This document shows, one piece after another, positions 19,889 through 28,381 of a stretch of 64,000 bases of DNA (its first letter is position 1; the number at the start of each line of letters is the position of its first letter). The notes beneath the pieces are model-generated. The model made no database searches, was not told the origin of the DNA, and saw only the letters and a program-made list of their open reading frames with translations. The DNA lies in contig JAGNJW010000016.1 in the NCBI GenBank assembly GCA_018000455.1, positions 1-64,000 of the forward strand. Reading direction: 5' to 3'. The translations under genes and the position numbers were made by a program. This DNA comes from Acidobacteriota bacterium. GTDB lineage: Bacteria > Acidobacteriota > Vicinamibacteria > Vicinamibacterales > UBA2999.

Positions 19889-20365
19889 ATGCACGTTGAT
19901 CGCTACGAACGCTACTGGATGTGGGCCGCCACCGGCATGCTCGTGCTCTTCACGAGTGCGATCGTCATCACGGCCGTGACCGGCGCGGCGCACCCGCCCA
20001 GCCACACCGAAGTCGTCGACCCGGAAACGCTGACCATTGCCGGCGAGTTCGCGACGCCGGGCGCGACGACCCATCCGGACGGCAGCGTCACGGTGTCGCT
20101 GCGCGCCGAGTTCTACGTCTTCCGCCCCGAGCAGGTGCGCGTGCCGGCCGGCGTGCCGGTCACGTTCCGCGTCACGAGTCCCGACGTTCTGCACGGCTTC
20201 CAGATCGTGGGCACCAACGTGAACCTGACGGTGGCACCCGGCTACGTCAGTCAGGCGACGGTCACCTTCGAGACGCCGGGCGAGTACCTGGTCGTCTGCA
20301 ACGAGTACTGCGGCCTCGGGCACCACCTGATGCAGGGCAAGGTCATCGTCGAGGCCGCCAAGTGA
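19889..20365 (+). CDS. ba3-type cytochrome c oxidase subunit II (CuA)
   Basis: A 158-residue membrane-anchored periplasmic protein. One N-terminal helix (residues 11-32) leads to a cupredoxin domain with the complete CuA site: His102, Cys137, Cys141, His145 and Met148 in CNEYCGLGHHLM. It receives electrons from a cytochrome c or another donor and passes them to subunit I. The short length and single helix are typical of the B-family. It is 9 nt downstream of the IIa gene and overlaps subunit I by 4 nt (GTGA). Confidence 0.88.
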   Translation: MHVDRYERYWMWAATGMLVLFTSAIVITAVTGAAHPPSHTEVVDPETLTIAGEFATPGATTHPDGSVTVSLRAEFYVFRPEQVRVPAGVPVTFRVTSPDVLHGFQIVGTNVNLTVAPGYVSQATVTFETPGEYLVVCNEYCGLGHHLMQGKVIVEAAK

Positions 20366-21981
20366 CGCCAGCCAATCGGCTCATCCTGGCCAATCTCTGG
20401 GTGGCCATCATCTCCTTCGCGCTCGGTTCGCTGATGGCCGTGATGCAGGCACTCGCCCGGGCGGGCATCGAGCTGCCCTTCGGCACGGCGCGTCTCTACT
20501 ACCTGTCGGTCACGGCGCACGGCGTGCTGCTGGCGCTCGTCTTCACGACCTTCTTCATCATGGCGCTCGGCTACGTCGTGCTCGAGTCGACGCTCGGACG
20601 CATCGCCGGCATGCGTTGGGCGTGGGGCGGCTTCTGGGTGGCGGTCATCGGCACGGTGATGACGACGCTCGCCATCCTCTCGGGCACGAGCACCGTGCTC
20701 TACACGTTCTATCCGCCGCTCGAGGCGCACCCGACGTTCTATGTAGGTGCCACGCTCCTCATCATCGGCTCGTGGGTGTGGTGCGGCGTCATGATCGGCA
20801 GCTACCGCGCGTGGCGGGCCGGCCATCGTGACGAGCGCGTGCCGTTGGCCCTGCACGGCATGCTCACGACGGTGGCGATCTGGATCCTGGCCACGGCCGG
20901 ACTGGCCGTCGAGGTGCTGGTCTTCATCCTGCCGTGGTCGTTCGGCCTGGTCGATCGCATCGATCCGATCGTGGCCCGCACCTACTTCTGGTGGTTCGGG
21001 CACCCGCTCACCTACTTCTGGCTCGTGCCGGCCTATGTGCTCTGGTACACGGTGATTCCGAAGGTGGCGGGCGGCAAGCTCTTCAGCGACGCGGTGACCC
21101 GCGTGGTGTTCGTGCAGTTCGTGCTGTTCTCGACGCCGGTCGGCCTGCACCACCAGTTCACCGATCCGGGCATCGCGAACGGCTGGAAGCTCCTCCACAC
21201 CTTCACGACCTACGCCATCATGTTTCCAAGTCTGGTGACGGCCTTCACCGTCATCGCTTCGATCGAACTGGCCGGCCGCGCCCGCGGCGGCACCGGCACG
21301 TTCGGCTGGATCCGCGTGTTGCCCTGGGGGGACCCGTTCTTCTCCGGCGTCGCGCTGGCGATGGTCACCTTCGCGCTCGGCGGCTTCGGCGGGGCCATCA
21401 ACGCCGCCTACGCGATGAACGCCATGATCCACAACACGGCGTGGGTCCAGGGCCACTTCCACCTCACCGTCGGCACGGCCGTCGCGCTCACCTTCATGGG
21501 CGCCACCTACTGGTTGCTGCCGCGGCTCACCGGACGCGCCATCGCGTTCCCGCGCACGGCGGCGGTGCAGCCGTATCTCTGGTTCGTCGGCATGCAGTTC
21601 TTCAGCATCCCGAGCCACATCGCCGGGCTGATGGGGATGCCGCGGCGCATCTACACCGGCGAGTTCCAGGGGGTCGAGGCGGCCCAGGCCTGGATTCCGC
21701 TCGTGAATCTCTCGGCCGTCGGCGGTGTCATCCTGTTCGTCTCGGCCGTGTGCTACGTGGGCGTCATCGTCGGCACGATGCTGGTGGCGCCGCGCGGCGT
21801 CTTTCCGCCCATCGAGTACGCCGAGTCGCTCGTAGCCCCCACGCCGGGACCGTCGATCTGGGATCGCCTCGGGTTGTGGAGCGCCGTGGCGGTCGTGCTC
21901 ATCGTGATTGCCTACGGACCGCCGCTCTACCACCTCCACACCATGACCCGGTTCCCGTCGCAGGGGTTCTCGCCCTTCTAG
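20362..21981 (+). CDS. ba3-type cytochrome c oxidase subunit I
   Basis: A 539-residue, 13-helix-type heme-copper oxidase starting at GTG 20362 inside the end of subunit II. Expected ligands are visible: His53 (TAHGVLL, low-spin heme), CuB ligands His214 (GHPLTY), His263 and His264 (GLHHQFTDPG), and His365/His367 (GHFHLTVG). Tyr218, four residues after His214, is the position of the His-Tyr cofactor. Its presence argues for O2 reduction rather than NO reduction. The segment FWLVPAYVLWY and the lack of canonical D-channel motifs fit the B-family (ba3), which has high O2 affinity. It is co-oriented with the Rieske/cytochrome b genes, gap 10 nt. Confidence 0.88.
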   Translation: MTPANRLILANLWVAIISFALGSLMAVMQALARAGIELPFGTARLYYLSVTAHGVLLALVFTTFFIMALGYVVLESTLGRIAGMRWAWGGFWVAVIGTVMTTLAILSGTSTVLYTFYPPLEAHPTFYVGATLLIIGSWVWCGVMIGSYRAWRAGHRDERVPLALHGMLTTVAIWILATAGLAVEVLVFILPWSFGLVDRIDPIVARTYFWWFGHPLTYFWLVPAYVLWYTVIPKVAGGKLFSDAVTRVVFVQFVLFSTPVGLHHQFTDPGIANGWKLLHTFTTYAIMFPSLVTAFTVIASIELAGRARGGTGTFGWIRVLPWGDPFFSGVALAMVTFALGGFGGAINAAYAMNAMIHNTAWVQGHFHLTVGTAVALTFMGATYWLLPRLTGRAIAFPRTAAVQPYLWFVGMQFFSIPSHIAGLMGMPRRIYTGEFQGVEAAQAWIPLVNLSAVGGVILFVSAVCYVGVIVGTMLVAPRGVFPPIEYAESLVAPTPGPSIWDRLGLWSAVAVVLIVIAYGPPLYHLHTMTRFPSQGFSPF

Positions 21982-21991
21982 GCCGATATCC

Positions 21992-22609
21992 ATGTCGCAC
22001 GCTCCCATTCCTCTCACGCCCGATGCCGCCGGCCCTGGCGATGCGCCGGTGTCACGCCGCGCCGCCCTGTGGCTGACATCGCGTCTGGCCATGGTGGCCG
22101 GGCTGGTCGGCGGCTACGGCATGTTCGCGTGGGTGAGCGGCCGCTTCATGCTGCCCCCGCACACCGGGCAGCTGCACCAGCTGTTCGTCACGCGCGCCGC
22201 CGACGTGCGGCCCGGCGGCACGCTGCTCTATCGCACGCCGGATGGCCGCACGGTGAACATCACCCGGCGCGCCCAGACCGGTGACGCGACGGACTTCATC
22301 GCCCTTTCGAGCACCTGCCCCCATCTCGGTTGCCAGGTGCGCTGGGAGGGACAGAACAATCGCTACTTCTGTCCCTGCCACAACGGCATCTTCGATCCGG
22401 AGGGGACGGCCACCGGCGGTCCGCCCGGTGACGCCGGTCAGTCGCTGCCTCGCTACGGCCTGACCGTGGAGAAGGGTCTGCTCTACATCCTCGTGCCCGC
22501 CGAGCAGTTGTCGGTCGGCGACGTGGCCGGCCTCGTCGAGGTGACCGGCCCGGTCGGTCCCGGCCACGACCCGTGCCTGGGCTGCCTGGCCAGCCGGAGG
22601 GACGCATGA
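21992..22609 (+). CDS. Rieske [2Fe-2S] iron-sulfur protein
   Basis: A 205-residue protein with an N-terminal membrane helix (residues 29-49, preceded by SRRAALW, possibly a Tat-type signal anchor) and a periplasmic Rieske domain. Cluster-binding boxes are CPHLGC and CPCHNG, each giving one Cys and one His, with additional cysteines as in high-potential Rieske proteins. It takes electrons from quinol at the Qo site of the cytochrome b encoded next (4-nt ATGA overlap). The C-terminus carries an unusual extra CLGC shortly before the end, not part of the usual fold; its role is unknown. Confidence 0.9.
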   Translation: MSHAPIPLTPDAAGPGDAPVSRRAALWLTSRLAMVAGLVGGYGMFAWVSGRFMLPPHTGQLHQLFVTRAADVRPGGTLLYRTPDGRTVNITRRAQTGDATDFIALSSTCPHLGCQVRWEGQNNRYFCPCHNGIFDPEGTATGGPPGDAGQSLPRYGLTVEKGLLYILVPAEQLSVGDVAGLVEVTGPVGPGHDPCLGCLASRRDA

Positions 22610-23655
22610 ACGACGTCCGCGGCTGGATCGGCGAGCGCGTCCCGGTGTCGATCGACGCCGTCGCGGCGATGTCGAACGAGCCGGTGCCGCACCACCTGAA
22701 GCGGTGGTGGTTCGCGCTCGGCGGCACGCCTGCCTATCTCTTCGTCGTCCAGATCGTTACCGGCGTGCTGCTGGCGTTCTACTACCAGCCGGCGCCCCAG
22801 ACCGCCTACGAGTCGGTGCGTTACATCACCGAAGAGGCCTCGTTCGGCTGGTACCTGCGCGGCCTGCACAAGTGGGGCGCCACGCTGATGATCGCGGCGG
22901 TCGTGCTGCACCAGATGCGCGTCTTCTTCACCGGGGCGTATCGCAAGCCACGCGAGCTCAACTGGATGATCGGCATGACGCTGCTCGTCTGCACGCTGAT
23001 GCTCGGCTTCACCGGCTACAGCCTGGTGTTCGAGCAGCTCAGTTACTGGGGCGCCACCGTCGGCGCCAACATCAGCGATACGGTGCCGGTCGTCGGGCCG
23101 CTCATGAAGCAGGTGCTGCTCGGCGGCGAGACCTACAACGATCGCACGTTGTCGCGCTTCTTCATCCTGCACGGGGCCGTGCTGCCGGTGCTGCTGATTC
23201 TCGTGCTGATGATGCACATCGGCCTGGTCCGGCTGCTGGGCGTCACCGAGCTCAAGTTCGAAGGAGACAGTCCGACCGAGGAGAAACCCTTCAACTTCTT
23301 CCCCGAGCACTTCTACACGGAGCTCATCATCGGTCTCACGCTCATGCTCCTGCTGAGCGCGCTGGCGGTGCTCGTGCCGGTCGAGATGGGCCCGCGTGCC
23401 GACCCGCAGATTACGCCTGAAGTGATCAAACCGGAGTGGTTCTTCTATGTGGCGTTCCGCTGGCTGAAGCTCTTCTCTGGCACGACGGCCATGCTGACGC
23501 AGGGCTTCATCATTTTCATCATGTTTCTCTGGCCATTCATCGACGCATGGCTGGTGAGGCGGTTCAAGTACGCGGAAATCAGCGTCTGGATAGGCGTCAT
23601 GGGCACGCTCACCATCATGGGCTTCACCATGTGGGAAGCGCTCGTCGCGCACTGA
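22606..23655 (+). CDS. cytochrome b of a Rieske/cytochrome b complex
   Basis: A 349-residue membrane protein with GGAGG before ATG 22606. Heme ligands are His88 and His102, and His189 and His204. The second pair is spaced as in cytochrome b6 rather than mitochondrial cytochrome b (one residue more). KPEWFFYVAFRW is the Qo-site PEWY equivalent, here PEWF. About eight helices are present, so both the b6-like half and most of the subunit-IV-like half are in one chain. It oxidises quinol with the Rieske protein. No cytochrome c1 gene follows; instead an octaheme cytochrome begins 10 nt downstream, which probably takes the c1 role. Confidence 0.88.
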   Translation: MNDVRGWIGERVPVSIDAVAAMSNEPVPHHLKRWWFALGGTPAYLFVVQIVTGVLLAFYYQPAPQTAYESVRYITEEASFGWYLRGLHKWGATLMIAAVVLHQMRVFFTGAYRKPRELNWMIGMTLLVCTLMLGFTGYSLVFEQLSYWGATVGANISDTVPVVGPLMKQVLLGGETYNDRTLSRFFILHGAVLPVLLILVLMMHIGLVRLLGVTELKFEGDSPTEEKPFNFFPEHFYTELIIGLTLMLLLSALAVLVPVEMGPRADPQITPEVIKPEWFFYVAFRWLKLFSGTTAMLTQGFIIFIMFLWPFIDAWLVRRFKYAEISVWIGVMGTLTIMGFTMWEALVAH

Positions 23656-23665
23656 GGCATTCGGT

Positions 23666-25312
23666 ATGACACTCGATCAGAAACGCTGGGTCATCGGCGG
23701 CCTGGGCTTCCTCTTCCTCATGTCGCTCGTCGCGGTGCAGTGGCTCGAGGTGGCCCGCCGCCAACACGAAACGGGGTCCTCTCGAGCGTCGGTGACGACA
23801 CCGGCCGCCTCGCGCCAGTGCGTCGACTGCCACACCCAGGTCTCGACCGGCATCGTCGAGCACTGGACCGGCTCGACGCACGCCGAGAAGGGCGTGGCGT
23901 GTGTGGACTGTCACAAGGCCGAAGCGAAGGACGCCGACGTGTTCAGCCACTACGGCCAGCAGATCGCCACCGTGGTCACGCCGCGCGACTGCGCGCGCTG
24001 CCACCCGACCGAGGCGGCCGAGTTCTCGGCCAGCCATCACTCGAAGGCCGGCAACATCCTGGCCTCGCTCGACAACTTCCTGGCCGAGACGGTTGAGGGC
24101 TCGCGCGTGCCCTTCAGCCCGCATTCGCCCACGCCCGGCAAGGCCGTGACGGTCGTGAACGGCCTGGCGCCCGCCAACTCCGGCTGCCAGCAGTGCCACG
24201 GCTCGCTCGTGTCGTTCCAGGCCAGCGATGGCGGCGTCGTGACGGTGCGCGATCTGCAGCCCGACGAAGCCGGACACCCCACCAACATGGAAGCGGTCGG
24301 GCGCATCGTGCGCAACGAGAGCGGCAAGCCGCTCTTCAGCAGCACCAGCTGGCCCAATACCGGCATCGGCCGTCTCAACCTCGACGGCTCGACCGGCTCG
24401 TGCGCCGCCTGCCACAGCCGCCACGACTTCTCGGCCCGGCGCGCCCGTCAGCCCGAGAACTGCGGCAAGTGCCATCTCGGACCCGATCACCCGCAGAAGG
24501 AGATCTACGACGAGTCGAAGCACGGCGTGGCCTTCCGCGATCTCATCGGCGAGATGAACCTCGACGCCCGGCCGTGGGTGGTGGGGAAGGACTACAGCGC
24601 CGCGCCCACCTGCGCCACCTGCCACATGAGCGCCAACATGCGCAACGGCATGAAGATCACGCACGACCCGGGCGAGCGCATCTCGTGGACCAATCGGCCG
24701 CCGGTGAGCCTCGTGATGGACACCGACGCCAACCACGCGGTGGTGACCGAGACCGACCCCGAGCAGCGCCGGGCCGCCATTGCCGACACGGCCGATGCCA
24801 AACGCAACCGCATGAAGCAGGTGTGCTCGACCTGCCATACGCCCGACCACATCAATCTGTTCTACAAGCAGTACGACGACGTGGTCATCAACTACAACGA
24901 GAAGTTCGCCAAGCCGGGTCAAGCGATCATGAGCGCGCTGGCCGCCAACGGCATGCTCACTAAGACACAGTACGACGAGAAGATCGAGTGGACCTGGTAT
25001 TTCCTGTGGCACCACGAGGGACGCCGCGCGCGCATGGGCGCCTCGATGATGGCGCCCGACTACACGCAGTGGCACGGCATGTTCGAGGTGGCCGAACGCT
25101 TCTACATGGAACTGATTCCAGAGGCCCGCGAGATCACCGAGAAGGCGCTGAGGGCCGGCCGTGCCGAGGCGGCGCGGAACGTCAACCAGGTGATCGACGG
25201 GATCCTGAACCGGCCGGAGCACCAGTGGATCGTGAAGGGGGCCGAAGAGCAGGCGGATGCCATCAGCCGGGAGATGCAGCGCAAGTACGGGCAGACGCGG
25301 AGAGAGCGATGA
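23666..25312 (+). CDS. membrane-anchored octaheme cytochrome c, hydroxylamine oxidoreductase (HAO) family
   Basis: A 548-residue protein with one N-terminal helix (about residues 9-29). It has eight CxxCH sites at residues 52, 79, 109, 174, 246, 266, 316 and 387, the count and spacing of the HAO family. After the last heme comes a helical tail with the sequence MMAPDYTQWHG; Tyr466 there lies where HAO has the tyrosine that crosslinks to the P460 heme. If that alignment holds, the enzyme may be of the oxidative type; members lacking this Tyr reduce nitrite. Possible reactions are hydroxylamine oxidation, or nitrite or NO conversion. No signal cleavage site is evident, so it stays anchored beside cytochrome b. 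It overlaps napA by 4 nt. Confidence 0.85.
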   Translation: MTLDQKRWVIGGLGFLFLMSLVAVQWLEVARRQHETGSSRASVTTPAASRQCVDCHTQVSTGIVEHWTGSTHAEKGVACVDCHKAEAKDADVFSHYGQQIATVVTPRDCARCHPTEAAEFSASHHSKAGNILASLDNFLAETVEGSRVPFSPHSPTPGKAVTVVNGLAPANSGCQQCHGSLVSFQASDGGVVTVRDLQPDEAGHPTNMEAVGRIVRNESGKPLFSSTSWPNTGIGRLNLDGSTGSCAACHSRHDFSARRARQPENCGKCHLGPDHPQKEIYDESKHGVAFRDLIGEMNLDARPWVVGKDYSAAPTCATCHMSANMRNGMKITHDPGERISWTNRPPVSLVMDTDANHAVVTETDPEQRRAAIADTADAKRNRMKQVCSTCHTPDHINLFYKQYDDVVINYNEKFAKPGQAIMSALAANGMLTKTQYDEKIEWTWYFLWHHEGRRARMGASMMAPDYTQWHGMFEVAERFYMELIPEAREITEKALRAGRAEAARNVNQVIDGILNRPEHQWIVKGAEEQADAISREMQRKYGQTRRER

Positions 25313-27666
25313 TCGAACGCGTCGGCCGTCGCACGTTCCTCAGGATGGCCGGCGTGGCGGCGCCGGCCGTGGCGGCGTTTTCCTGCGCCGACAAAGAAGA
25401 GGCGGTGCGGATCGGGTCGACGGCGCCGGTTGACCGTGCCTCGATCGCGTGGGACAAGGCGCCGTGCCGCTTCTGCGGCACCGGCTGCGGCGTGATGGTG
25501 GGCGTCGAGCAGGGGCGGGTCGTGGCCGTGCGTGGCGACGAAGCCAGTCCCGTCAACAAGGGCCTGCTGTGCGTCAAGGGCTACCACCTGCCCGGACTGC
25601 TGTACGGGGCCGACCGGCTGGTGTATCCACAACGACGTCAGGCCGACGGCACCTTCGCGCGCATCTCGTGGGATGAGGCGCTCGACCTCATCGCCACCCG
25701 GTTCGGCGAGACGCTCAAGCAGCACGGACCGGACGCGGTGGGCATGTACGGCTCCGGGCAGTGGACGGTCTTCGACGGCTACGCGGCGCAGAAATGGGTG
25801 AAGGGCGGGCTGCGCAGTAACAACCTGGAGCCCAACGCGCGCCTGTGCATGGCGAGCGCCGTCTCGGGCTTCATCGCCCAGTTCCAGAGCGACGAGCCGA
25901 TGGGGTGCTACGAAGACCTCGACGCCGGCGACGACTTCGTGCTGTGGGGCAACAACATGGCCGAGATGCACCCGGTGCTCTTCAGCCGGCTGCTCGAGAC
26001 CAAGCGCCGGAAGCCCGGCACGCGCATCGTCGACATCGCCACGCGCCGCACGCCGACCAGCGACTACGCCGACCTGCACGTGCTGTTCAAGCCGGGCACC
26101 GATCTGGCGCTCGCCAACGGCATCCTGCACCTGTTGGTGGCCGAAGGGCGGATCCACCAGCCGTTCATCGCCGAGAACGTCGTGTTCCGCCGCGGCATCG
26201 AGGACCTGAAGACCATCGGCTATGGCTGCTTCGGCGACCAGGCCGAGCGCTACACGTTCGAAGACAAGGTGCAGCCGAGCTCGCTCGACGAGGTGAAGAC
26301 GTTCCTCGCCGACTACACACCCGGCAAGGTCAGCGAGACGACCGGCGTGCCGGTGGCGCAAATCCGGGCGCTGGCCAGCCTCTACGGCGACCTCGGCCGC
26401 GGCACCGTCAGCCTCTGGTGCATGGGCGTGAACCAGCACACCCGCGGCACGTGGATGAACAATCTCATCAATGACCTGCACCTCATCACCGGCAAGATCT
26501 GCCGGCCGGGTGCCAACCCGCTCAGCCTGACCGGCCAGCCGAGCGCGTGTGGCACGGCCCGCGAAGTGGGCACCTCGAACAATCGCCTGCCGGCCGACAT
26601 GGTGGTCACCAACCCCGAGCATCGCGCCGAGGCCGAGCGGATCTGGAAGCTGCCGGCCGGGACCATTCCCGCCGTCCCCGGCTATCACGCCGTCGACATG
26701 TTTCGCGCGCTGAAGCGCGGCGATCTCAAGACGCTCTGGATCCAGACGACGAATCCGTGGGTGACCTTGCCCAATCGCTCGCGCTTCGAGCGCACGCCCG
26801 ACGACGGCCGCTTCGTCGTCGTGAGCGACATCTATCCCACGCCGACGACGGCGATGGCCGACCTCATCCTGCCGGCGGCCGCGTGGGTCGAGCGCGAAGG
26901 CGTCTACGGCAACACCGAGCGCCGCACGCAGCAGTGGAACAAGATGGTCGATCCGCCCGGCGAGGCCCGCGAGGACGCCTGGCAGGTCATCGAGGTGGCC
27001 AAACGCATGGGCATGGGACATCTGTTCCCCTGGCCAGACGACAACTGGCACGAGCCGATGTTCGAGGAGTACCGCTCGTTCGGCCTCGGCCACGGCAAGG
27101 ATCTGGCCAGCTACCAGCAGCTCAAGGCGACGCGCGGCATGCTGTGGCCGGTCGTCAACGGCAAGGAAACGCCGTACCGCTACACGGCCGGCTACGACCC
27201 CTACGTGAAGAAGGCCACCGGGGCCCACTTCTACAAGGCGACCGGCTACGGTGAGAAGGCGGCGTTCTTCCTCCGGCCCTACCATCCGCCGGCCGAGTCG
27301 CCCGACGGCGAGTATCCGCTGTGGCTGTCGACGGGCCGCGTGCTGGAGCACTGGCATTCCGGGTCGATGACCCGCCGCATTCCCCAGTTGCACCAGGCGG
27401 TGCCCGCCGCCTATGTGGAACTGAACCGCGCCGATGCCGACGGCTTCGGCGTGAAGAAGGGCGACCGCGTGCGGCTCGTCAGCCGGCGCGGACAGCTCGA
27501 GCTGCCGGTCGAGATCGACGGCCGCGGCCGGCCGCCGAAGGGCACGGTGTTCGTGCCGTTCTTCGACGAGGCGCTGCTCATCAACCTGCTGACGCTGGAC
27601 GCGATGGACAACATCAGCAAACAACCCGACTACAAGAAATGCGCCGTCCGCCTCGAGCGCGTGTAG
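25309..27666 (+). CDS. napA: periplasmic nitrate reductase catalytic subunit NapA
   Basis: A 785-residue molybdopterin enzyme. The N-terminus has a twin-arginine motif (GRRTFLRM) for folded export. The [4Fe-4S] site is Cys53, Cys56, Cys60 and Cys88 (CRFCGTGCG ... LLCVKG), and NARLCMASAV supplies the molybdenum ligand Cys180. SDEPMGCYEDLD and WGNNMAEMHPVLF are NapA-specific. The C-terminal dinucleotide-binding domain ends near YKKCAVRLERV. It reduces nitrate to nitrite in the periplasm, receiving electrons from NapB. It sits in an operon with Rieske, cytochrome b and HAO genes rather than with napC or napGH. It overlaps both neighbours (4 nt upstream, 28 nt downstream). Cys replaces the Sec found in some relatives. 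Confidence 0.92.
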   Translation: MIERVGRRTFLRMAGVAAPAVAAFSCADKEEAVRIGSTAPVDRASIAWDKAPCRFCGTGCGVMVGVEQGRVVAVRGDEASPVNKGLLCVKGYHLPGLLYGADRLVYPQRRQADGTFARISWDEALDLIATRFGETLKQHGPDAVGMYGSGQWTVFDGYAAQKWVKGGLRSNNLEPNARLCMASAVSGFIAQFQSDEPMGCYEDLDAGDDFVLWGNNMAEMHPVLFSRLLETKRRKPGTRIVDIATRRTPTSDYADLHVLFKPGTDLALANGILHLLVAEGRIHQPFIAENVVFRRGIEDLKTIGYGCFGDQAERYTFEDKVQPSSLDEVKTFLADYTPGKVSETTGVPVAQIRALASLYGDLGRGTVSLWCMGVNQHTRGTWMNNLINDLHLITGKICRPGANPLSLTGQPSACGTAREVGTSNNRLPADMVVTNPEHRAEAERIWKLPAGTIPAVPGYHAVDMFRALKRGDLKTLWIQTTNPWVTLPNRSRFERTPDDGRFVVVSDIYPTPTTAMADLILPAAAWVEREGVYGNTERRTQQWNKMVDPPGEAREDAWQVIEVAKRMGMGHLFPWPDDNWHEPMFEEYRSFGLGHGKDLASYQQLKATRGMLWPVVNGKETPYRYTAGYDPYVKKATGAHFYKATGYGEKAAFFLRPYHPPAESPDGEYPLWLSTGRVLEHWHSGSMTRRIPQLHQAVPAAYVELNRADADGFGVKKGDRVRLVSRRGQLELPVEIDGRGRPPKGTVFVPFFDEALLINLLTLDAMDNISKQPDYKKCAVRLERV

Positions 27667-28187
27667 CGGCGGCACTGATTGCCGGCGCCTGTGTCGCGGC
27701 ACTCGTGGCCGCGTGCGGTCCTGGCGCGCCAGCGGGAGCGGTGGCGCGGTCGACCAGCGCGCGGGCGGCACTGCGGGCCTACGACGGCGCGCCGCCGACC
27801 ATTCCTCACGATGCGTCGATTGGCGCCTGCACCACCTGTCACGACGCCGATGGCAGTGCCATCGACGGCGTGGGCGTGGCGCCGGCCTCGCCGCACGGCG
27901 ACGCTGCGGCCGATGGCGCCTTCCGCCGCTGCCGGCAGTGCCACGTGCCAGACAGCGGTGCCGCGCTGCTCGTCCAGTCGCGGTTCACCGGGCTGGCCCA
28001 GGGGCCGTGGCGCGGCGGCCGGGCGACACCAGGTGCGCCGCCCACCATTCCTCACACGCTGCAGCTGCGCGGCCAGTGTCTGACCTGTCACGCGGGACCT
28101 GGCGCGCGGGCCGAAATTCGCACGACGCACCCGGAACGCGTGCGCTGCCGGCAGTGCCACGTACCGGACGTGTCGCCCCTGCCGTGA
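27639..28187 (+). CDS. tetraheme NapB-like cytochrome c, internally duplicated lipoprotein
   Basis: A 182-residue protein whose ATG 27639 lies inside napA. A signal peptide ending VAAC26 is a plausible lipobox. The mature part contains two copies of the NapB unit PPTIPH...CxxCH...H...CRQCHVPD. CxxCH sites start at residues 64, 98, 147 and 170, with distal His candidates His57, His86, His139 and His164. Ordinary NapB has only two hemes; here the unit is repeated, giving four hemes with all axial His present. It should shuttle electrons to NapA, possibly from the octaheme cytochrome, and the extra hemes could replace NapC. A later GTG is possible but would lose the signal peptide. Confidence 0.82.
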   Translation: MRRPPRARVAAALIAGACVAALVAACGPGAPAGAVARSTSARAALRAYDGAPPTIPHDASIGACTTCHDADGSAIDGVGVAPASPHGDAAADGAFRRCRQCHVPDSGAALLVQSRFTGLAQGPWRGGRATPGAPPTIPHTLQLRGQCLTCHAGPGARAEIRTTHPERVRCRQCHVPDVSPLP

Positions 28188-28192
28188 GCGGG

Positions 28193-28331
28193 CCGCGCGG
28201 CGCGTCCCGAAGGCCGCGCGGCGCGTCCCGGAAGGTCGCGCGGCGCGTCCCGGAAGGTCGCGCGGCGCGTCCCGGAAGGTCGCGCGGCGCGTCCCGGAAG
28301 GTCGCGCGGCGCGTCCCGGAAGGCCGCGCGG
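28193..28331 (+). repeat. 22-bp tandem repeat (about 6.4 units)
   Basis: Six head-to-tail units lie at 28193-28213 (21 bp, one G missing), 28214-28235, 28236-28257, 28258-28279, 28280-28301 and 28302-28323, plus an 8-bp partial copy. The core is GGCGCGTCCCGGAAGG; flanking units differ by C versus T at the junction. It lies between napB and the porin gene. The period is not a multiple of three and no gene is supported across it. It is probably a slippage-prone VNTR, and its CGCGCGGCGCG parts could form structure in the mRNA. Confidence 0.92.
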
Positions 28332-28381
28332 GTATGACTGTCGTCATAGGCGCGATCCGCCGCCGGCGTCACCATCGGAGC

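Noticed and set aside
20362..21981. NO reductase of the sNOR/eNOR type instead of an O2 reductase
   Set aside because: The HPxxY tyrosine (Tyr218) and a CuA subunit II with full ligands are present, fitting a ba3 O2 reductase; known NOR derivatives lose that tyrosine.
28193..28331. CRISPR array
   Set aside because: Units are directly adjacent 22-bp repeats without spacers, and no cas genes are present.
27713..28381. Extension of the porin frame upstream through the tandem repeat and the napB region
   Set aside because: The upstream residues are shadow translation of napB and of the 22-bp repeat; the signal peptide starts at 28382.
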